NCBI RefSeq assembly: GCF_902167145.1
Contig: NC_050096.1
Span: 156,735,825-156,799,824 of the forward strand
DNA from: Zea mays
Lineage: Eukaryota > Streptophyta > Magnoliopsida > Poales > Poaceae
Length of the DNA: 64,000 bases
Reading direction: 5' to 3'
Shown: positions 21,880 to 33,919 of the stretch, in pieces
Numbering within the stretch: the stretch's first letter is position 1
How the letters are laid out: each line of letters begins with the position of its first letter
Translations under genes and position numbers: made by a program
The notes under the pieces: generated by a model
What the model was told of the DNA's origin: nothing
Databases searched by the model: none
The model's input: the letters and a program-made list of their open reading frames with translations, nothing else

Positions 21880-23394
21880 TTGGTGGATAGCATGTTAGAT
21901 GGAGATGTTAGAGGAGAGATGGTTGGAAAGCGAACTGTGTTGTCACCGTCGTTTATTGGCGGTCCTCGTGACATGAGACGTCGATATATGGATGCTATGG
22001 CTCTGGTGCGGAAGTTTGGTAAACCAGACATCTTTCTTACCATGACATGTAACCCTAACTGGGATGAGATAAGGAGAGAGCTTCTACCTGGACAGACACC
22101 GCAAGATCGTCCGGATCTTGTAGTGCGTGTCTTTCATGCGAAACTACAGGAGCTAAAGCATAGGTTGACTAAACAGGATATTCTCGGTAAAGTCCGAGCC
22201 TACGTTTATGTCGTGGAATTTCAGAAACGAGGTTTGCCACATGCCCATTTTCTACTCATCATGCAAAGGAAGTACAAGCTCACGTGCCCTGAACAGTATG
22301 ACCTTTTGATCTCAGCTGAGATCCCATCCAACAAGTACCCTGAACTGCGAAAGATGGTTATCAAGCATATGATGCATGGCCCGTGCAGTTCTCTAAACCC
22401 TAACTGCCCATGCACTAAGGGTCGTGCATCGTGCAAGAATCAATACCCACGACATTTCCGTGAGGCAACCATGCAAGGGAAGGATTCATATCCTAATTAC
22501 AGACGTCGTGACGATGGGCGTAAGGCAAATGTTCGAGGATGTGAATTGGACAATAGATGGGTTGTCCCTTACAACCCTTACCTCCTTCGGCACTTCAACT
22601 GTCACATCAATGTTGAGGCGTGTGGGAGCATCAAGGCTGTTAAGTACCTGTTCAAGTACATATACAAAGGCCATGATCGTGCGTCAGTTGTTATGAGAGA
22701 TGCGAGTAAGGAAAATGATGATGTAGATGAGATCCAGCAGTATAGAGATGCAAGGTGGGTGACTCCTCCGGAAGCCTTATGGAGGATATATGGATTTGAG
22801 CTTAGTCAGAACTCTCCATCTGTGATGCAGCTGCAACTCCATCTTCCAAACATGCACATGGTGACGTTTCACGAGCGACAAATGGTCGAGCGAGTCGTCA
22901 ACCGTCCAGGTGCTGATAGGTCAATGATTACAGCATATTTTGAAGCGAATAAGCTATACGAGGAGGCTCGGGGCATCCTGTATCGTGACTTCCCTGAGTG
23001 GTACACTTGGAAGCAGGGCAAAGTGTGGCAAAGGAGGAAACGGAATACGGGTGGACAAGTCGGTAGAATCGTCTCTGCTCTACCATCTGAAGGGGAGCGC
23101 TTCTATCTTCGGCTTCTCCTAAACCATGTGACTGGTGCTACCTCCTATGTGGATCTAAGGACAGTAGACGGTGACACACTACCATCGTTTCGTGAGGCAG
23201 CACAAAGAAGGGGATTACTTGAAGCAGACAACACAATAGATGAGTGTCTCAATGAAGCTGCTCTTTACCAAATGCCATCAGCGCTACGAAGGTTGTTTGC
23301 AACGATACTGGTTTACTGCGAGCCAAATGATGTGGCCGAATTGTGGCAGAGACACCTTGACACAATGTCTGAGGATTATCATCGTATTACTTAG
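21880..23394 (+). pseudogene. Rep (HUH endonuclease) domain of RepHel
   Basis: Open stretch of 504 codons containing FIGGPRDMRRRYMDAMALVR, IFLTMTCNPNWDE, the HUH metal-binding motif PHAHFLL (His at residues 121 and 123, bases 22240-22248) and the tyrosine pair in KYLFKYIYKG (Tyr 256 and 260) that would form the covalent bond with cleaved DNA. All catalytic residues are present. It is bounded by in-frame TAG codons on both sides (21781 and 23392), and both positions are Gln in related sequences as I recall them, so each looks like a single CAG-to-TAG change in one long frame. Confidence 0.9.
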
Positions 23395-23406
23395 AGCAAA
23401 ACCCAT

Positions 23407-25013
23407 TTGCAGCAGATGGTCTTGATTGACATTAGAAACATGTTGCAGTCAATGGGTAAAGACATAAAGACATTCCCTCTCCCTGCTATCATCGATAGAT
23501 ATGACGATTCACAAGGTATTGATAGAGAGATTTACGAGGAGGAAAGTATCGAGGCGACGACAGAAGATGTTGCTTTGCACGAAACCCTAAATGAGGAGCA
23601 GAAGTCTGCCTATGAAAAGATCTTATCTGTTGTTGACACCAGTAATGGCGGTATGTTCTTTGTGGATGGGCCTGGTGGGACTGGAAAGACTTATCTGTAT
23701 AAGGCATTGCTTGCGGTGCTACGTAGTCAGGGCAAGATTGCAGTTGCAACAGCTACATCTGGGGTTGCGGCTTCCATAATGCCTGGTGGGAGAACTGCCC
23801 ATTCACGCTTCAAGATACCACTTACTATTGATGATGGTGCTATATGTACCTTCACGAAACAAAGTGGGACATCAAAGTTGCTACAGAAAGCGTCGCTCAT
23901 TATTTGGGACGAGGCATCAATGGCTAAGAGACAATCAATTGAAGCGTTGGACAACAGCATGCGTGATATCATGGGACGGCCTGGTCTGCCCTTTGGTGGG
24001 AAGACTATTGTGTTTGGGGGAGATTTCAGACAAGTACTCCCTGTTGTACGTAAGGGGTCAAGGGCTCAGATAGTTGCTGCCTCTCTACGGAGTTCTTACC
24101 TATGGGAATCAATGTGCCACCTAAAGCTTGTTCACAACATGAGAGCAAAGAGCGACCCATGGTTTGCAGAATATTTGTTGCATGTCGGTGGTGGAACTGA
24201 GGAAGTGAACAACGATGGTGATGTTCGTCTTCCAGATGAGGTATGTGTGCCATATACCGGTGATGACCACGACCTTGACAGATTGATAGATGACATTTAC
24301 CCAGTCTAAACGAAAACATGTCTAATACAAGCTACATCACTTCAAGAGCAATATTGACTACTCGGAACGACTGGGTGGATATGATAAATATGAGGATGAT
24401 TGATCGTTTCCAAAGGGAGCAGATGATGTACCATAGCTTTGACACCGCGATGGACGATCCTAATAACTATTATCCATCAGAATTCCTAAACACGCTGAGT
24501 CCTAATGGACTACCCCCTCACGTTCTGAAGCTCAAAATTAGGTGCCCAATCATGTTACTTAGGAATATAGACCCTGCTAACGGACTTTGCAACGGTACAC
24601 GGCTGGTGGTACGTGGTTTCCAAAAAAATAGTATCGATGCTGAAATTGTCCTTGGTCAGCATGCTGGAATGCGGGTTTTCTTGCCTCGTATACCCCTGTG
24701 CCCTTCTGATGACGAGATGTTCCCTTTCCATTTTAAAAGGAAGCAGTTTCCAGTAAGACTAAGTTTCGCCATGACTGTTAACAAGTCTCAGGGACAGACG
24801 ATTCCTAATGTTGCTGTGTACTTGCCCGAACCAGTGTTCTCTCATGGCCAGCTATATGTTGCTCTCTCAAGGGCCACAACTCGATTGAATGTGAAGGTAC
24901 TTGTAATTCCAGTCACTGATGATAAAATGAAGAAGGGGGTGGAAAAGAAGTCAACAATAAATGGCGTAACATACACAAAGAATATTGTCTATAAGGAGGT
25001 CCTTACGCCGTAG
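23407..25013 (+). pseudogene. PIF1-like helicase domain of RepHel
   Basis: In frame with the Rep domain after one TAG. Walker A GPGGTGKT at 23668-23691, Walker B LIIWDEASM near 23900-23925, then VFGGDFRQVLPV. A one-base deletion at 24303-24305 shifts the frame; translation resumes NENMSNTSYITSRAI and continues with CPIMLLRNIDP, GTRLVV, FAMTVNKSQGQT (motif V region) and LYVALSRATT (motif VI) to a stop at 25011-25013. SF1B helicases of this type unwind the strand displaced by Rep. Full domain length is present apart from the single indel. Confidence 0.9.
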
Positions 25014-25779
25014 CTGGACTGTGAATTTATTTCTGTTGGTATAATGTCTGTGAACTCGGCCAACACTGTATGTGAACACTATATTTCTAAAGATGTGTGT
25101 GCTGGTATCGGATGTCGTGAGCATCTTGCAGAACATGTGCGCGTTCGTGCGAGCGGCCTCATGGCGGCGCCGTCCTCGCCGTCGCGGCGATCCGCGTCCT
25201 CGTCCTCCCGGACCCGCGCCTGCGCCCGCTTCTCCGCGTCCTCGTCCTCGGGCAGCAGCGACACCCTATGTGTACACCTCGTCTGTCGTCCGCCTACACG
25301 GAACAAGACAGGTTTCTCTTGTCAGCCAATAGCTCGAGCACATTGCGCTCGCATACCCCCCCCCCCCCCCCCCCCCCCCGCGCACGCCGCACGAGCTCAC
25401 GTGGAGGGTGACGTCGACGACGAGGCAGAGCACGTGTGGCGTGAAAAAAGTGCTTTGCTCTACCAACCTGTTTCATCTTCCCATGGGAAGCAATTATTGG
25501 AGAACCTTTAAGCGAGTTAATTAGTGGAAGAACAACAGCCCAATAATCTACACAAGCACATGTTGCAAAATATCTGCAATTTATCACGATAGGAAGATTC
25601 AAAAGTTAGCACAATGCTACATAGAACTAAGAATAAGTACATCATATTTTATATCATTTTATTTGCAATATTAATTTTTCATTATTATGTTATCACTAAT
25701 GCATGTAAAATTGTTTAGCTGGTTATAGTAGAAACATTTGAATCGTGTATCAAATAATACATAGTAACAATGATTATAG
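25014..25779. other. GC-rich exon-like block with poly-C tract
   Basis: Between RepHel and the Ulp1-like gene. Positions 25140-25300 are GC-rich and on the minus strand read an acidic/basic repeat (LLPEDEDAEKRAQARVRED), possibly a captured exon of an unrecognised gene. A run of 24 C lies at 25356-25379, followed by another GC-rich stretch to about 25440, then AT-rich spacer. No product could be named. Confidence 0.5.
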
Positions 25780-28661
25780 GTTTTTGTCTCCTATGGATGG
25801 AATCTAAAGAGGATAATGTTGCACTTACAATCATCCAAAGAGATAATACATTATCTATAGATGAATCTCTACTAATGTCCTTGTCTCATAACAAGCCAAA
25901 AAAATCGGTGACTACTACAATAGTTCCGAAAGGTGTGATAACTTCCATACTACCGTATGGATCAATTTGTATTGTTTTTATTGCAAGTGATTTATGTTTG
26001 ATCTCATGACTGTTTCGTTTGTAGATTATATTTGCACGCAGGGTGATCTTGCACTCATCGATTGGATTAAAGAAATCCCTTGTGAACCAAGGGTAGAAGT
26101 CGTGCTTATTGATGATGCTTTTGTGGAAAGGAAGTGGATGGAATGCCTATTTCAACCGGACGCATATCTAGGTGATGAGGTAATTCATGATAATTCAACT
26201 AGCTAGGAGCACCACACTTCCAAGATATTCACCCTGGAATTTTAAACCATAACTTACATACTTGCAGGTGATAGACTGTTACATAAATTTAATAAAAGCT
26301 CAAGAGCATCTAAAATGCCGATCTGGAGGTCGTGTACACATAGAAAATGTTTTTCAGTTCAACTTTCTAAAGCGAGACGGTGATGTTGAAACTAAAACAG
26401 ATGAGTTATATCCAAGTAAAGACATGACACAAATATCTAGCACTAAAAGAAGGGTTTTACTTTATCTAGACCATGACATGGTAAATACGAGATTGCAGTC
26501 TTCACGGTTAGTGTTTACATGTATTATTATGCAATATTTATAATTGACTTGTAGGTGTTTATTCCAATAAATATCCGAGAAATGCACTGGTATCTTGCCG
26601 TGATCAATGCAAGAAATATGGAGATACAAGTGCTCGACTCACTTGGTACATCATCCGGTCGCAATGACCTCATTGACACTGTGAGTATATACAAACTCAA
26701 CAATTACGAATCCCTTATTAACTTAAAATCTCAACTTCTAATTCTATGTTTTTATATAATAATAATAATAATAATAAAGATAAAAGGACTCCAAAGACAA
26801 ATTGATATGGTATCTCAGCGTAAGGAGTTAAAAGATCATAGGTGGCCAGACCTCCGAGTTGCTTCTTGGCCACTTAGAGAAATAGAAATGGAATATGCAA
26901 AGCAAACAGATAAGTACACCATATATTCTTATGTGTTGCTATTACTATTCATTGCTGTTAATCTTGATATTTTATCATCTGGTTGATGTAGGTCCTCGTG
27001 TGGCCTCTTTCTACTAAACTATATCGAATACTGGACAGGGGATGAACTATCTGATAATTTTACCCAGGTATATTATTACTACTATGACATTATACGTGCA
27101 TCATGGACGCCGTGAATTGTGGTAGAGCTTTCTTTCAGGCTACAGACTTGTTTGCATCCCTACTGTTCTAAGTCGTGCTCGCTTTTGTTGTTTGTTGTAC
27201 GACCGACGATTTTTTATGATTGGTTTAGTCGTTTTGCTTTGCATACACTGTGAACATAACTGCAATCTGCATATTTATCACATGCACAGATTTTCTTGTT
27301 GGCAGTTTGCACTTTCTGATGGGTCTCTTTTTTAACAATACATTACATGTGGCTATAACATGAATATCTGTTTGTTGTCTTTTGTTATTATTATGTCAAT
27401 CCAATTGATACATATAATTGCTAAATAAATTGTTTCTTATTTGTAGGACGACATGTCACACTTTAGGAAAAAATTGGCTGCTATATTACTATCTTCAGAT
27501 ATAAACAAGAGAAAGGGGTGTCTGTTATACAAGTATGACAAAGAAGTCGATGCTAGATGCTCCTCTGATGTTCAGATATTAGATAGTCCCACAAATCCTA
27601 AGAAGAGGAAACTACTTTGTGTATCTGAAGAAAACGAAGTATTGATGGAAGATGATGATGGCCCCATCACTCAAGCAGACTTAGAAAGGTGGTTTGTTCA
27701 TGATTGGGATAAAAGAACTCTTATAAAAATCCCGACCGATGAGTGCACTAATGAGTTTTTACTGAGTGGCCTTTCCACAAAGGACATGCCAGTGACCAAA
27801 GCCGATTTAATAGATGTTCTATGTAATTACATCATGACAATCCAAGATGATACGACATTAGAGTAAGTGCTCATTGTTTTATCTATTTTATATGTACCAA
27901 CTACGTAAAGTTTTGATATATACTTTTGTCATGTTGCATTACAGGATGACATGGGTGCGAAGTTTCAACCCTTTTAAGATAGAAATATCTGTCAAAGACC
28001 TGCAAAACGTATTAAGGGTAAATCTAGATATGACTCTAAAATGTTTTGACATGGCTGTTCGATTGTTGGCCATTAAAGAGTCACATATGTCGAAAGATGA
28101 AATGATAAAGGATAAAAAACATTATATGGACATGCGCTTCTGGGTAAGTTTGTTTCCAATCAATAATGTAGTAATATATTGTATCTATACATATAATCCT
28201 CATGTGGACATGTATATATATTTATCTAGAGAATGGTTGGTTTTGGTAAACTTCCAAAGTACCATCAGGATCCTACAGCAGAAGAGTTAGCCAAAACACT
28301 CGACTGTTGGCCTTCATTGAACTATTATATCACTGGTTATAAATATGTAAGTATGTGTTCATTTCGAATGTATTTATAAAAGTCACTTCGTTGCAATCCT
28401 AATGACTGGTATTTTGTAGGTTCTTATGCCATGGAAATTCAACGGATGCTACGCACTTTTCATAATCGATCATGGTAAAAAGCACGTAACTTTTATAGAC
28501 TTTACACCCACTGAAGATTGGTGTAAACACATGCCATACAAGAGGTTTGCAGAAGCAATTATCATGGCCTCCAAGAAATATAAGATTGCCTACAATAAGA
28601 AACGTTCTGGATGAGCAGATGATATTTTTAAGTGGGAACATACAATTCGGTCTGGTCTTCC

Positions 28662-29923
28662 TGAGAGCACCTAGAGGGGGGGGGGTGAATAGGTGATCCT
28701 GTAAAACTTAAACTTATAGCCACAAAAACTTGTTAAGTGTTAGCACAATAATCGCCAAGTGGCTAGAGAGGAGTCTCAACAAAACACAATACCACAAGAG
28801 ATCAAACACAGAGAAGACACAGTGGTTTATCCCGTGGTTCGGCCAAGTACAAAACTTGCCTACTCCACGTTGTGGCGTCCCAACGGACGAGAGTTGCACT
28901 CAACTCCTCTCAAGTGATCCAATGATCAACTTGAATACCACAGTGTTATGCTTTTTCTTTTCTTATCGCGTTCGCGAGGAATCTCCACAACTTGGAGTCT
29001 CTCACCCTTACACTTGAAGTTCACAAAGAAGCACGGAGTAAGGGAGGGAAGCAACACACACAAATCCACAGCAAACTGCGCACACACACGGCCAAGAATC
29101 GAGCTCAAAAGACTATCTCAAAGTTCTCACTAGAACGGAGCTCGAATCTCTGAGAATGACAAACAAAGGCGCAAAGACTGAGTGTGGATGATCAAGAATG
29201 CTCTAAGGTTGCTTGGGTGTCTCCTCCATGCGCCTAGGGGTCTCTTTTATAGCCCCAAGGCAGCTAGGAGCCGTTGAGAGCAAATCTGGAAGGCCAATCT
29301 TGCCTTCTGTCGTCGGGTGCACCGGACAGTCCGGTGCACACCGGACACTGTCCGGTGCCCGATTTCCTTCCTAAAATGGCGCGGCCGACCGTTGCAGATC
29401 TGGGAGCCGTTGGCGCACCGGACATGTCCGGTGCACACTGGACAGTCCGGTGCCCCCTTCCGACCGTTGGCCCGGCCACGTGTCGCGCGCAGATTCCGCG
29501 GCCGACCGTTGGCCCGGCCGACCGTTGGCTCACCGGACAGTCCGGTGCACACCGGACAGTCCGGTGAATTTTAGCCGTACGCCGTCGGCGAATTCCCGAG
29601 AGTGGCCACTTCACGCCGAGTCAGCCTGGCGCACCGGACACTGTCCGGTGCACCACCGGACAGTCCGGTGTGCCAGACTGAGCTGAGTCCTGGCTGTACA
29701 CAGCCAAGCCTTTTTCACCTCTTTTCTTTTCTTCTTCTTTCTGTTTCTAACACTTAGACAAGTATATTAGTACACAAAACCAATGTACTAAGACTTAGAA
29801 ACATACCTTTACTCTTGATTTGCACTTTGTCCATCCATGAGCATATATTCACATTTAAGCACTTGTGTTGGCACTCAATCACCAAAATACTTAGAAATGG
29901 CCCAAGGGCACATTTCCCTTTCA
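28662..29923 (-). repeat. 3' LTR of the Copia element
   Basis: 1262 bp, matching 36348-37606. On the plus strand starts TGAGAGCACC and ends CCCTTTCA. Contains a cluster of CACCGGAC...GTCCGGTG palindromes at 29320-29665 and a TATA box on the minus strand at 29243-29251. Confidence 0.95.
29320..29665. repeat. Palindrome cluster in Copia 3' LTR
   Basis: About eight copies of CACCGGACAGTCCGGTG or shortened/variant forms (CACCGGACATGTCCGGTG, CACCGGACACTGTCCGGTG), with interleaved CGGCCGACCGTTGG-type repeats. Conserved palindromes in LTRs are a known Sirevirus feature. Same cluster in the other LTR at 37005-37355. Confidence 0.88.
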
Positions 29924-30587
29924 ATCTCCCCCTTTTTGGTGATTTATGCCAACACAACATAAAGCAACTAGAACAAGTGCAATATCACTTCAAATAAAAC
30001 TCAAATTTATTTTGATTCAATTTTGGCATATATGGATCATCCTTTGCCACCACTTGGTTTGTTTTTGCAAATCAAACTCAAATCTCTATCTCTAAGTCAA
30101 ACACACATGTTGAAGCATAAAGAGAGTCATTCCAAAAGAGATTGATCAAAGATTTCAAAAACTCCCCCTATTTCCCATAATCAACACTTCTCCCCACAAG
30201 AGGCCAACTTTTGACAAAAGAGACAATGCAAGAGTTTTGACAAAACAAAAAGCTCTATTTTACTATTTTCAAAATTTCTCAAGTGGTAGCTGATCCATTT
30301 ATTGCTTTGGCCTTTATTTTCTCCCCCTTTGGCATCAAGCACCAAAACGGGATCAATCGTGGCCCTATAACCCCATTGCCTCACCAAAATCTTCAATTAA
30401 GAGCAAATGGCAATATGAGTTCATGAGATGAACTTGGAATAAGTTACCCTCTCATCGGAGTGCAGTGGAAGTCTTTCATGGTCCAAGTCCACCTTTTCCC
30501 TTTCAATTCTCCTTCGAGACTAAATCAAGCAAACTCAAGCACATGCTTAGTCTCAAAGGGTCAAGTTGTAACACATCTCCCCCTAAA
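29924..30587 (-). other. Copia PPT and multiple PPT-like motifs
   Basis: Minus strand AAAAAGGGGGAGAT abuts the 3' LTR (29924-29937). Further G-rich purine motifs occur at 30161-30170, 30318-30330 and 30575-30586. Clusters of PPT-like motifs before the 3' LTR are described for Sireviruses. The rest of 29938-30705 is AT-rich 3' UTR. Confidence 0.75.
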
Positions 30588-30705
30588 CATGTGCATCACT
30601 TTGCAACGGACTTGTGAGGTCCAGGGAGTGTTTGTACAACTTGAGCACCATTATTAAGCAACAAGATGCATATGATCAAAGGCATATACACATGTATGCT
30701 ATAAA

Positions 30706-33700
30706 TCAATCTAAGTTCCGCGAATCTAAGACATTTAGCTCACTACGCAACCTGCAAAAGGTCTTCTCATCTAGAGGCTTGGTAAAGATATCGGCTAGCT
30801 GGTTCTCGGTGCTAACATGAAATACTTCGATATCTCCCTTTTGCTGGTGGTCTCTCAAAAAGTGATGCCGGATGTCTATGTGCTTTGTGCGGCTGTGCTC
30901 AACAGGATTTTCCGCCATGCGGATAGCACTCTCATTATCACATAGGAGTGGGACTTTGCTCAGATTGTAGCCAAAGTCCCTGAGGGTTTGCCTCATCCAA
31001 AGTAGTTGCGCGCAACACTGTCCTGCGGCAACATACTCGGCCTCAGCGGTGGATAGGGCAACAGAGGTTTGTTTCTTAGAGTTCCACGACACCAGGGACC
31101 TTCCTAAGAATTGGCACGTCCCCGATGTACTCTTCCTATCAACCTTACATCCAGCATAGTCGGAGTCTAAGTATCCAACCAGGTCAAAGGTAGACCCTTT
31201 TGGATACCAGAGCCCGAAGCAAGGCGTAGCAACCAAATATCTAAGAATTCGCTTCACCGCCACTAAGTGACATTCCTTAGGATCGGATTGAAATCTAGCA
31301 CACATGCATACGCTAAGCATAATATCCGGTCTACTAGCACATAAATAAAGTAAAGACCCTATCATTGACCGGTATGCTTTTTGATCAACGGACTTACCTC
31401 CTTTGTTGAGATCGGTGTGTCCGTCGGTTCCCATCGGAGTCTTTGCGGGCTTGGCGTCCTTCATCCCAAACCGCTTTAGCAGATCTTGCGTGTACTTCGT
31501 TTGGGAGATGAAGGTGCCGTCCTTGAGTTGCTTCACTTGGAACCCAAGGAAGTAGTTCAACTCGCCCATCATCGACATCTCGAATTTCTGCGTCATTACC
31601 CTGCTAAACTCTTCACAAGACTTTTGGTTAGTAGAACCAAATATTATGTCATCGACATAAATTTGGCACACAAACAAATCACCATCACATGTCTTTGTAA
31701 AAAGAGTTGGATCGGCTTTCCCAACCTTGAAAGCATTAGCAATTAAAAAGTCTCTAAGGCATTCATACCATGCTCTTGGGGCTTGCTTAAGTCCATAGAG
31801 CGCCTTAGAGAGCTTACACACGTGGTCGGGGTACCGTTCATCCTCGAAGCCAGGGGGTTGCTCCACGTACACCTCCTCCCTGATTGGCCCGTTGAGGAAA
31901 GCGCTCTTCACATCCATTTGGAACAACCTGAAAGAATGGTGAGCGGCATATGCTAGCAAGATACGAATTGATTCTAGCCTAGCCACTGGAGCAAAAGTCT
32001 CCTCAAAGTCCAAACCTGCGACTTGGGCATAACCTTTTGCCACAAGTCGAGCCTTGTTCCTCGTTACCACCCCGTGCTCGTCCTGTTTGTTGCGGAACAC
32101 CCACTTGGTTCCCACAACATTTTGCTTGGGACGAGGCACCAGTGTCCAAACTTCATTGCGCTTGAAGTTGTTGAGTTCCTCCTGCATGGCCAATACCCAA
32201 TCCGGATCTAGCAAGGCCTCCTCTACCCTGAAGGGCTCAATAGAAGAGACAAAGGAGTAATGCTCACAAAAATTAACTAATCGAGATCGAGTAGTTACTC
32301 CCTTGCTAATGTCGCCCAAAATTTGGTCGACGGGATGATCCCTTTGAATCACCGCTCGAACTTGGGTTGGAGGTGCCGGTTGCGCTTCTTCCTTCATCAT
32401 GTGATCATCTTGTGCTCCCCCTTGATCACACGCATCCTTTTGATGAACCTGTTCATCGTCTTGAGTTGGGGGATGCATCGTTGTTGAGGAAGAAGGTTGA
32501 TCTCGTTCATCTTGTTCCTGTGGCCGCACTTCTCCAATCGCCATGGTTCGTATAGCGGCCGTCGGAACATCTTCTTCATCTACATCATCACGATCAACAA
32601 CTTGCTCTCTTGGAGAGCCATTAGTCTCATCAAATACAACGTCGCTAGAGACTTCAACCAAACCCGATGATTTGTTGAAGACTCTATACGCCTTTGTATT
32701 TGAGTCATAACCTAACAAAAACCCTTCTACAGCTTTGGGAGCAAATTTAGAATTTCTACCCTTCTTTACTAGAATGTAGCACCTGCTCCCAAATACACGA
32801 AAGTAAGATACATTGGGTTTGTTACCGGTTAGTAGCTCATACGAAGTCTTCTTGAGGAGGCGATGAAGGTAGACCCTGTTGATGGCATGGCAAGCCGTGT
32901 TCACGGCTTCCGACCAAAAACGCTCGGGGGTCTTGAATTCTCCAAGCATCGTCCTCGCCATATCGATTAGCGTCCTGTTCTTCCTCTCTACCACACCATT
33001 TTGTTGTGGTGTGTAGGGAGCGGAGAACTCGTGCTTGATCCCCTCCTCCTCAAGGAGCTCCTCCACTTGAAGGTTCTTGAACTCGGACCCGTTGTCGCTC
33101 CTTATCTTCTTCACCTTGAGCTCAAACTCATTTTGAGCTCTTCTGAGGAAGCGCTTCAGGGTCCCTTGGGTTTTAGACTTATGCTGCAAAAAGAACACCC
33201 AAGTGAAGCGGGAAAAGTCATCAACAATAACTAAACCATACTTACTTCCTCCTATGCTCAGATAGGCGACGGGTCCGAAGAGGTCCATATGCAGTAGCTC
33301 CAGAGATCTTGAGGTGGTCATCACATTCTTGCTGTGATGTGCTCCTCCCACTTGTTTACCTGCTTGACAAGCTGCACAAGGTCTATCTTTTTCGAATTGC
33401 ACGTTAGTCAAACCTATCACGTGTTCTCCCTTTAGAAGCTTGTGAAGGTTCTTCATCCCCACATGTGCTAAGCGGCGATGCCACAGCCAGCCCATGCTAG
33501 TCTTAGCTATTAAGCATGCATCTAGACCGGCCTCTTCTTTTGCAAAATCAACTAAATAAAGTTTGTCGTCTAATACACCCTTAAAAGCTAGTGAACCATC
33601 ACTTCTTCTAAAGACAGACACATCTACATTTGTAAATAGACAGTTATATCCCATATTGCATAATTGACTAACCGATAGCAAATTATATCCGAGAGACTCT

Positions 33701-33912
33701 ACTAAAAACACATTAGAGATAGAGTGCTCATTAGAAATTGCAATTTTACCTAATCCTTTTACCTTGCCTTGATTCCCATCACCAAATATAATTGAATCTT
33801 GGGAATCCTTATTCTTGACGTAGGAGGTGAACATCTTCTTCTCCCCCGTCATATGGTTTGTGCATCCGCTGTCGATAATCCAGCTTGAACCCCCGGATGC
33901 ATAAACCTGCAA
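30706..33912 (-). CDS. pol: Copia Pol polyprotein (protease-integrase-RT-RNase H)
   Basis: 1068 codons from the first Met; homology begins slightly upstream at [10 protein letters not shown] in the same frame. Domains in Copia order: protease [11 protein letters not shown] (catalytic Asp 14); integrase with His145/His150/Cys179/Cys182 zinc site and D210 (HMDLFGP), D273 (RSDNGSEF), E309 (GVVER); a Gln/Asp-rich linker with a TTRSRL motif (about 420-545); RT from GTKWVFRNK (601) with YVDD at 752-755; RNase H with [16 protein letters not shown] and the C-terminal HIDIRHHF block. All catalytic residues present and no stop. Protease matures Gag-Pol, RT/RNase H make cDNA, integrase inserts it in the nucleus. 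With gag and near-identical LTRs this looks autonomous. Confidence 0.95.
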   Translation of the reverse strand: MQVYASGGSSWIIDSGCTNHMTGEKKMFTSYVKNKDSQDSIIFGDGNQGKVKGLGKIAISNEHSISNVFLVESLGYNLLSVSQLCNMGYNCLFTNVDVSVFRRSDGSLAFKGVLDDKLYLVDFAKEEAGLDACLIAKTSMGWLWHRRLAHVGMKNLHKLLKGEHVIGLTNVQFEKDRPCAACQAGKQVGGAHHSKNVMTTSRSLELLHMDLFGPVAYLSIGGSKYGLVIVDDFSRFTWVFFLQHKSKTQGTLKRFLRRAQNEFELKVKKIRSDNGSEFKNLQVEELLEEEGIKHEFSAPYTPQQNGVVERKNRTLIDMARTMLGEFKTPERFWSEAVNTACHAINRVYLHRLLKKTSYELLTGNKPNVSYFRVFGSRCYILVKKGRNSKFAPKAVEGFLLGYDSNTKAYRVFNKSSGLVEVSSDVVFDETNGSPREQVVDRDDVDEEDVPTAAIRTMAIGEVRPQEQDERDQPSSSTTMHPPTQDDEQVHQKDACDQGGAQDDHMMKEEAQPAPPTQVRAVIQRDHPVDQILGDISKGVTTRSRLVNFCEHYSFVSSIEPFRVEEALLDPDWVLAMQEELNNFKRNEVWTLVPRPKQNVVGTKWVFRNKQDEHGVVTRNKARLVAKGYAQVAGLDFEETFAPVARLESIRILLAYAAHHSFRLFQMDVKSAFLNGPIREEVYVEQPPGFEDERYPDHVCKLSKALYGLKQAPRAWYECLRDFLIANAFKVGKADPTLFTKTCDGDLFVCQIYVDDIIFGSTNQKSCEEFSRVMTQKFEMSMMGELNYFLGFQVKQLKDGTFISQTKYTQDLLKRFGMKDAKPAKTPMGTDGHTDLNKGGKSVDQKAYRSMIGSLLYLCASRPDIMLSVCMCARFQSDPKECHLVAVKRILRYLVATPCFGLWYPKGSTFDLVGYLDSDYAGCKVDRKSTSGTCQFLGRSLVSWNSKKQTSVALSTAEAEYVAAGQCCAQLLWMRQTLRDFGYNLSKVPLLCDNESAIRMAENPVEHSRTKHIDIRHHFLRDHQQKGDIEVFHVSTENQLADIFTKPLDEKTFCRLRSELNVLDSRNLD

Positions 33913-33919
33913 GGCAAAT

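Larger units (their letters stand above)
19321..25013 (+). pseudogene. Helitron Rep-helicase (RepHel) gene, degenerate
   Basis: Multi-exon plus-strand gene for the Helitron transposase. N-terminal exons: MGHNAGRKPFTDIS (19321-19378), a basic segment KERKRKRDRERYAAMS (19459-19692), a low-complexity stretch (19712-20200) and an acidic exon (20480-20550). The conserved body starts about 20640 (NIPEETHMLKHVPDCGYC, FFNGHFSFTSLYCCLD, HYGC-like and PRGELGWHANIP), with an intron at about 21591-21677, then Rep catalytic and helicase domains. Disruptions seen: TAA TAG at 19936-19941, TAA at 20723, frameshift near 20868, extra A near 21305, TAG at 21781, TAG at 23392, frameshift at 24303-24305. It would nick and unwind DNA for rolling-circle transposition; this copy cannot encode it in one piece. 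Strand and position relative to the 3' hairpin fit an autonomous-type Helitron. Confidence 0.9.

Noticed and set aside
25294..25602. Minus-strand 102-codon frame across the poly-C tract
   Set aside because: Its continuity depends on the length of a 24-base homopolymer and it has a poly-Gly stretch; no family similarity recognised.
29247..29686. Open frames on both strands across the Copia LTR palindrome cluster, and possible CRISPR-like spacing
   Set aside because: Frames are by-products of repeated CCGGAC palindromes and recur identically in the other LTR; repeats are palindromes with irregular spacing in a plant LTR, not a CRISPR array.
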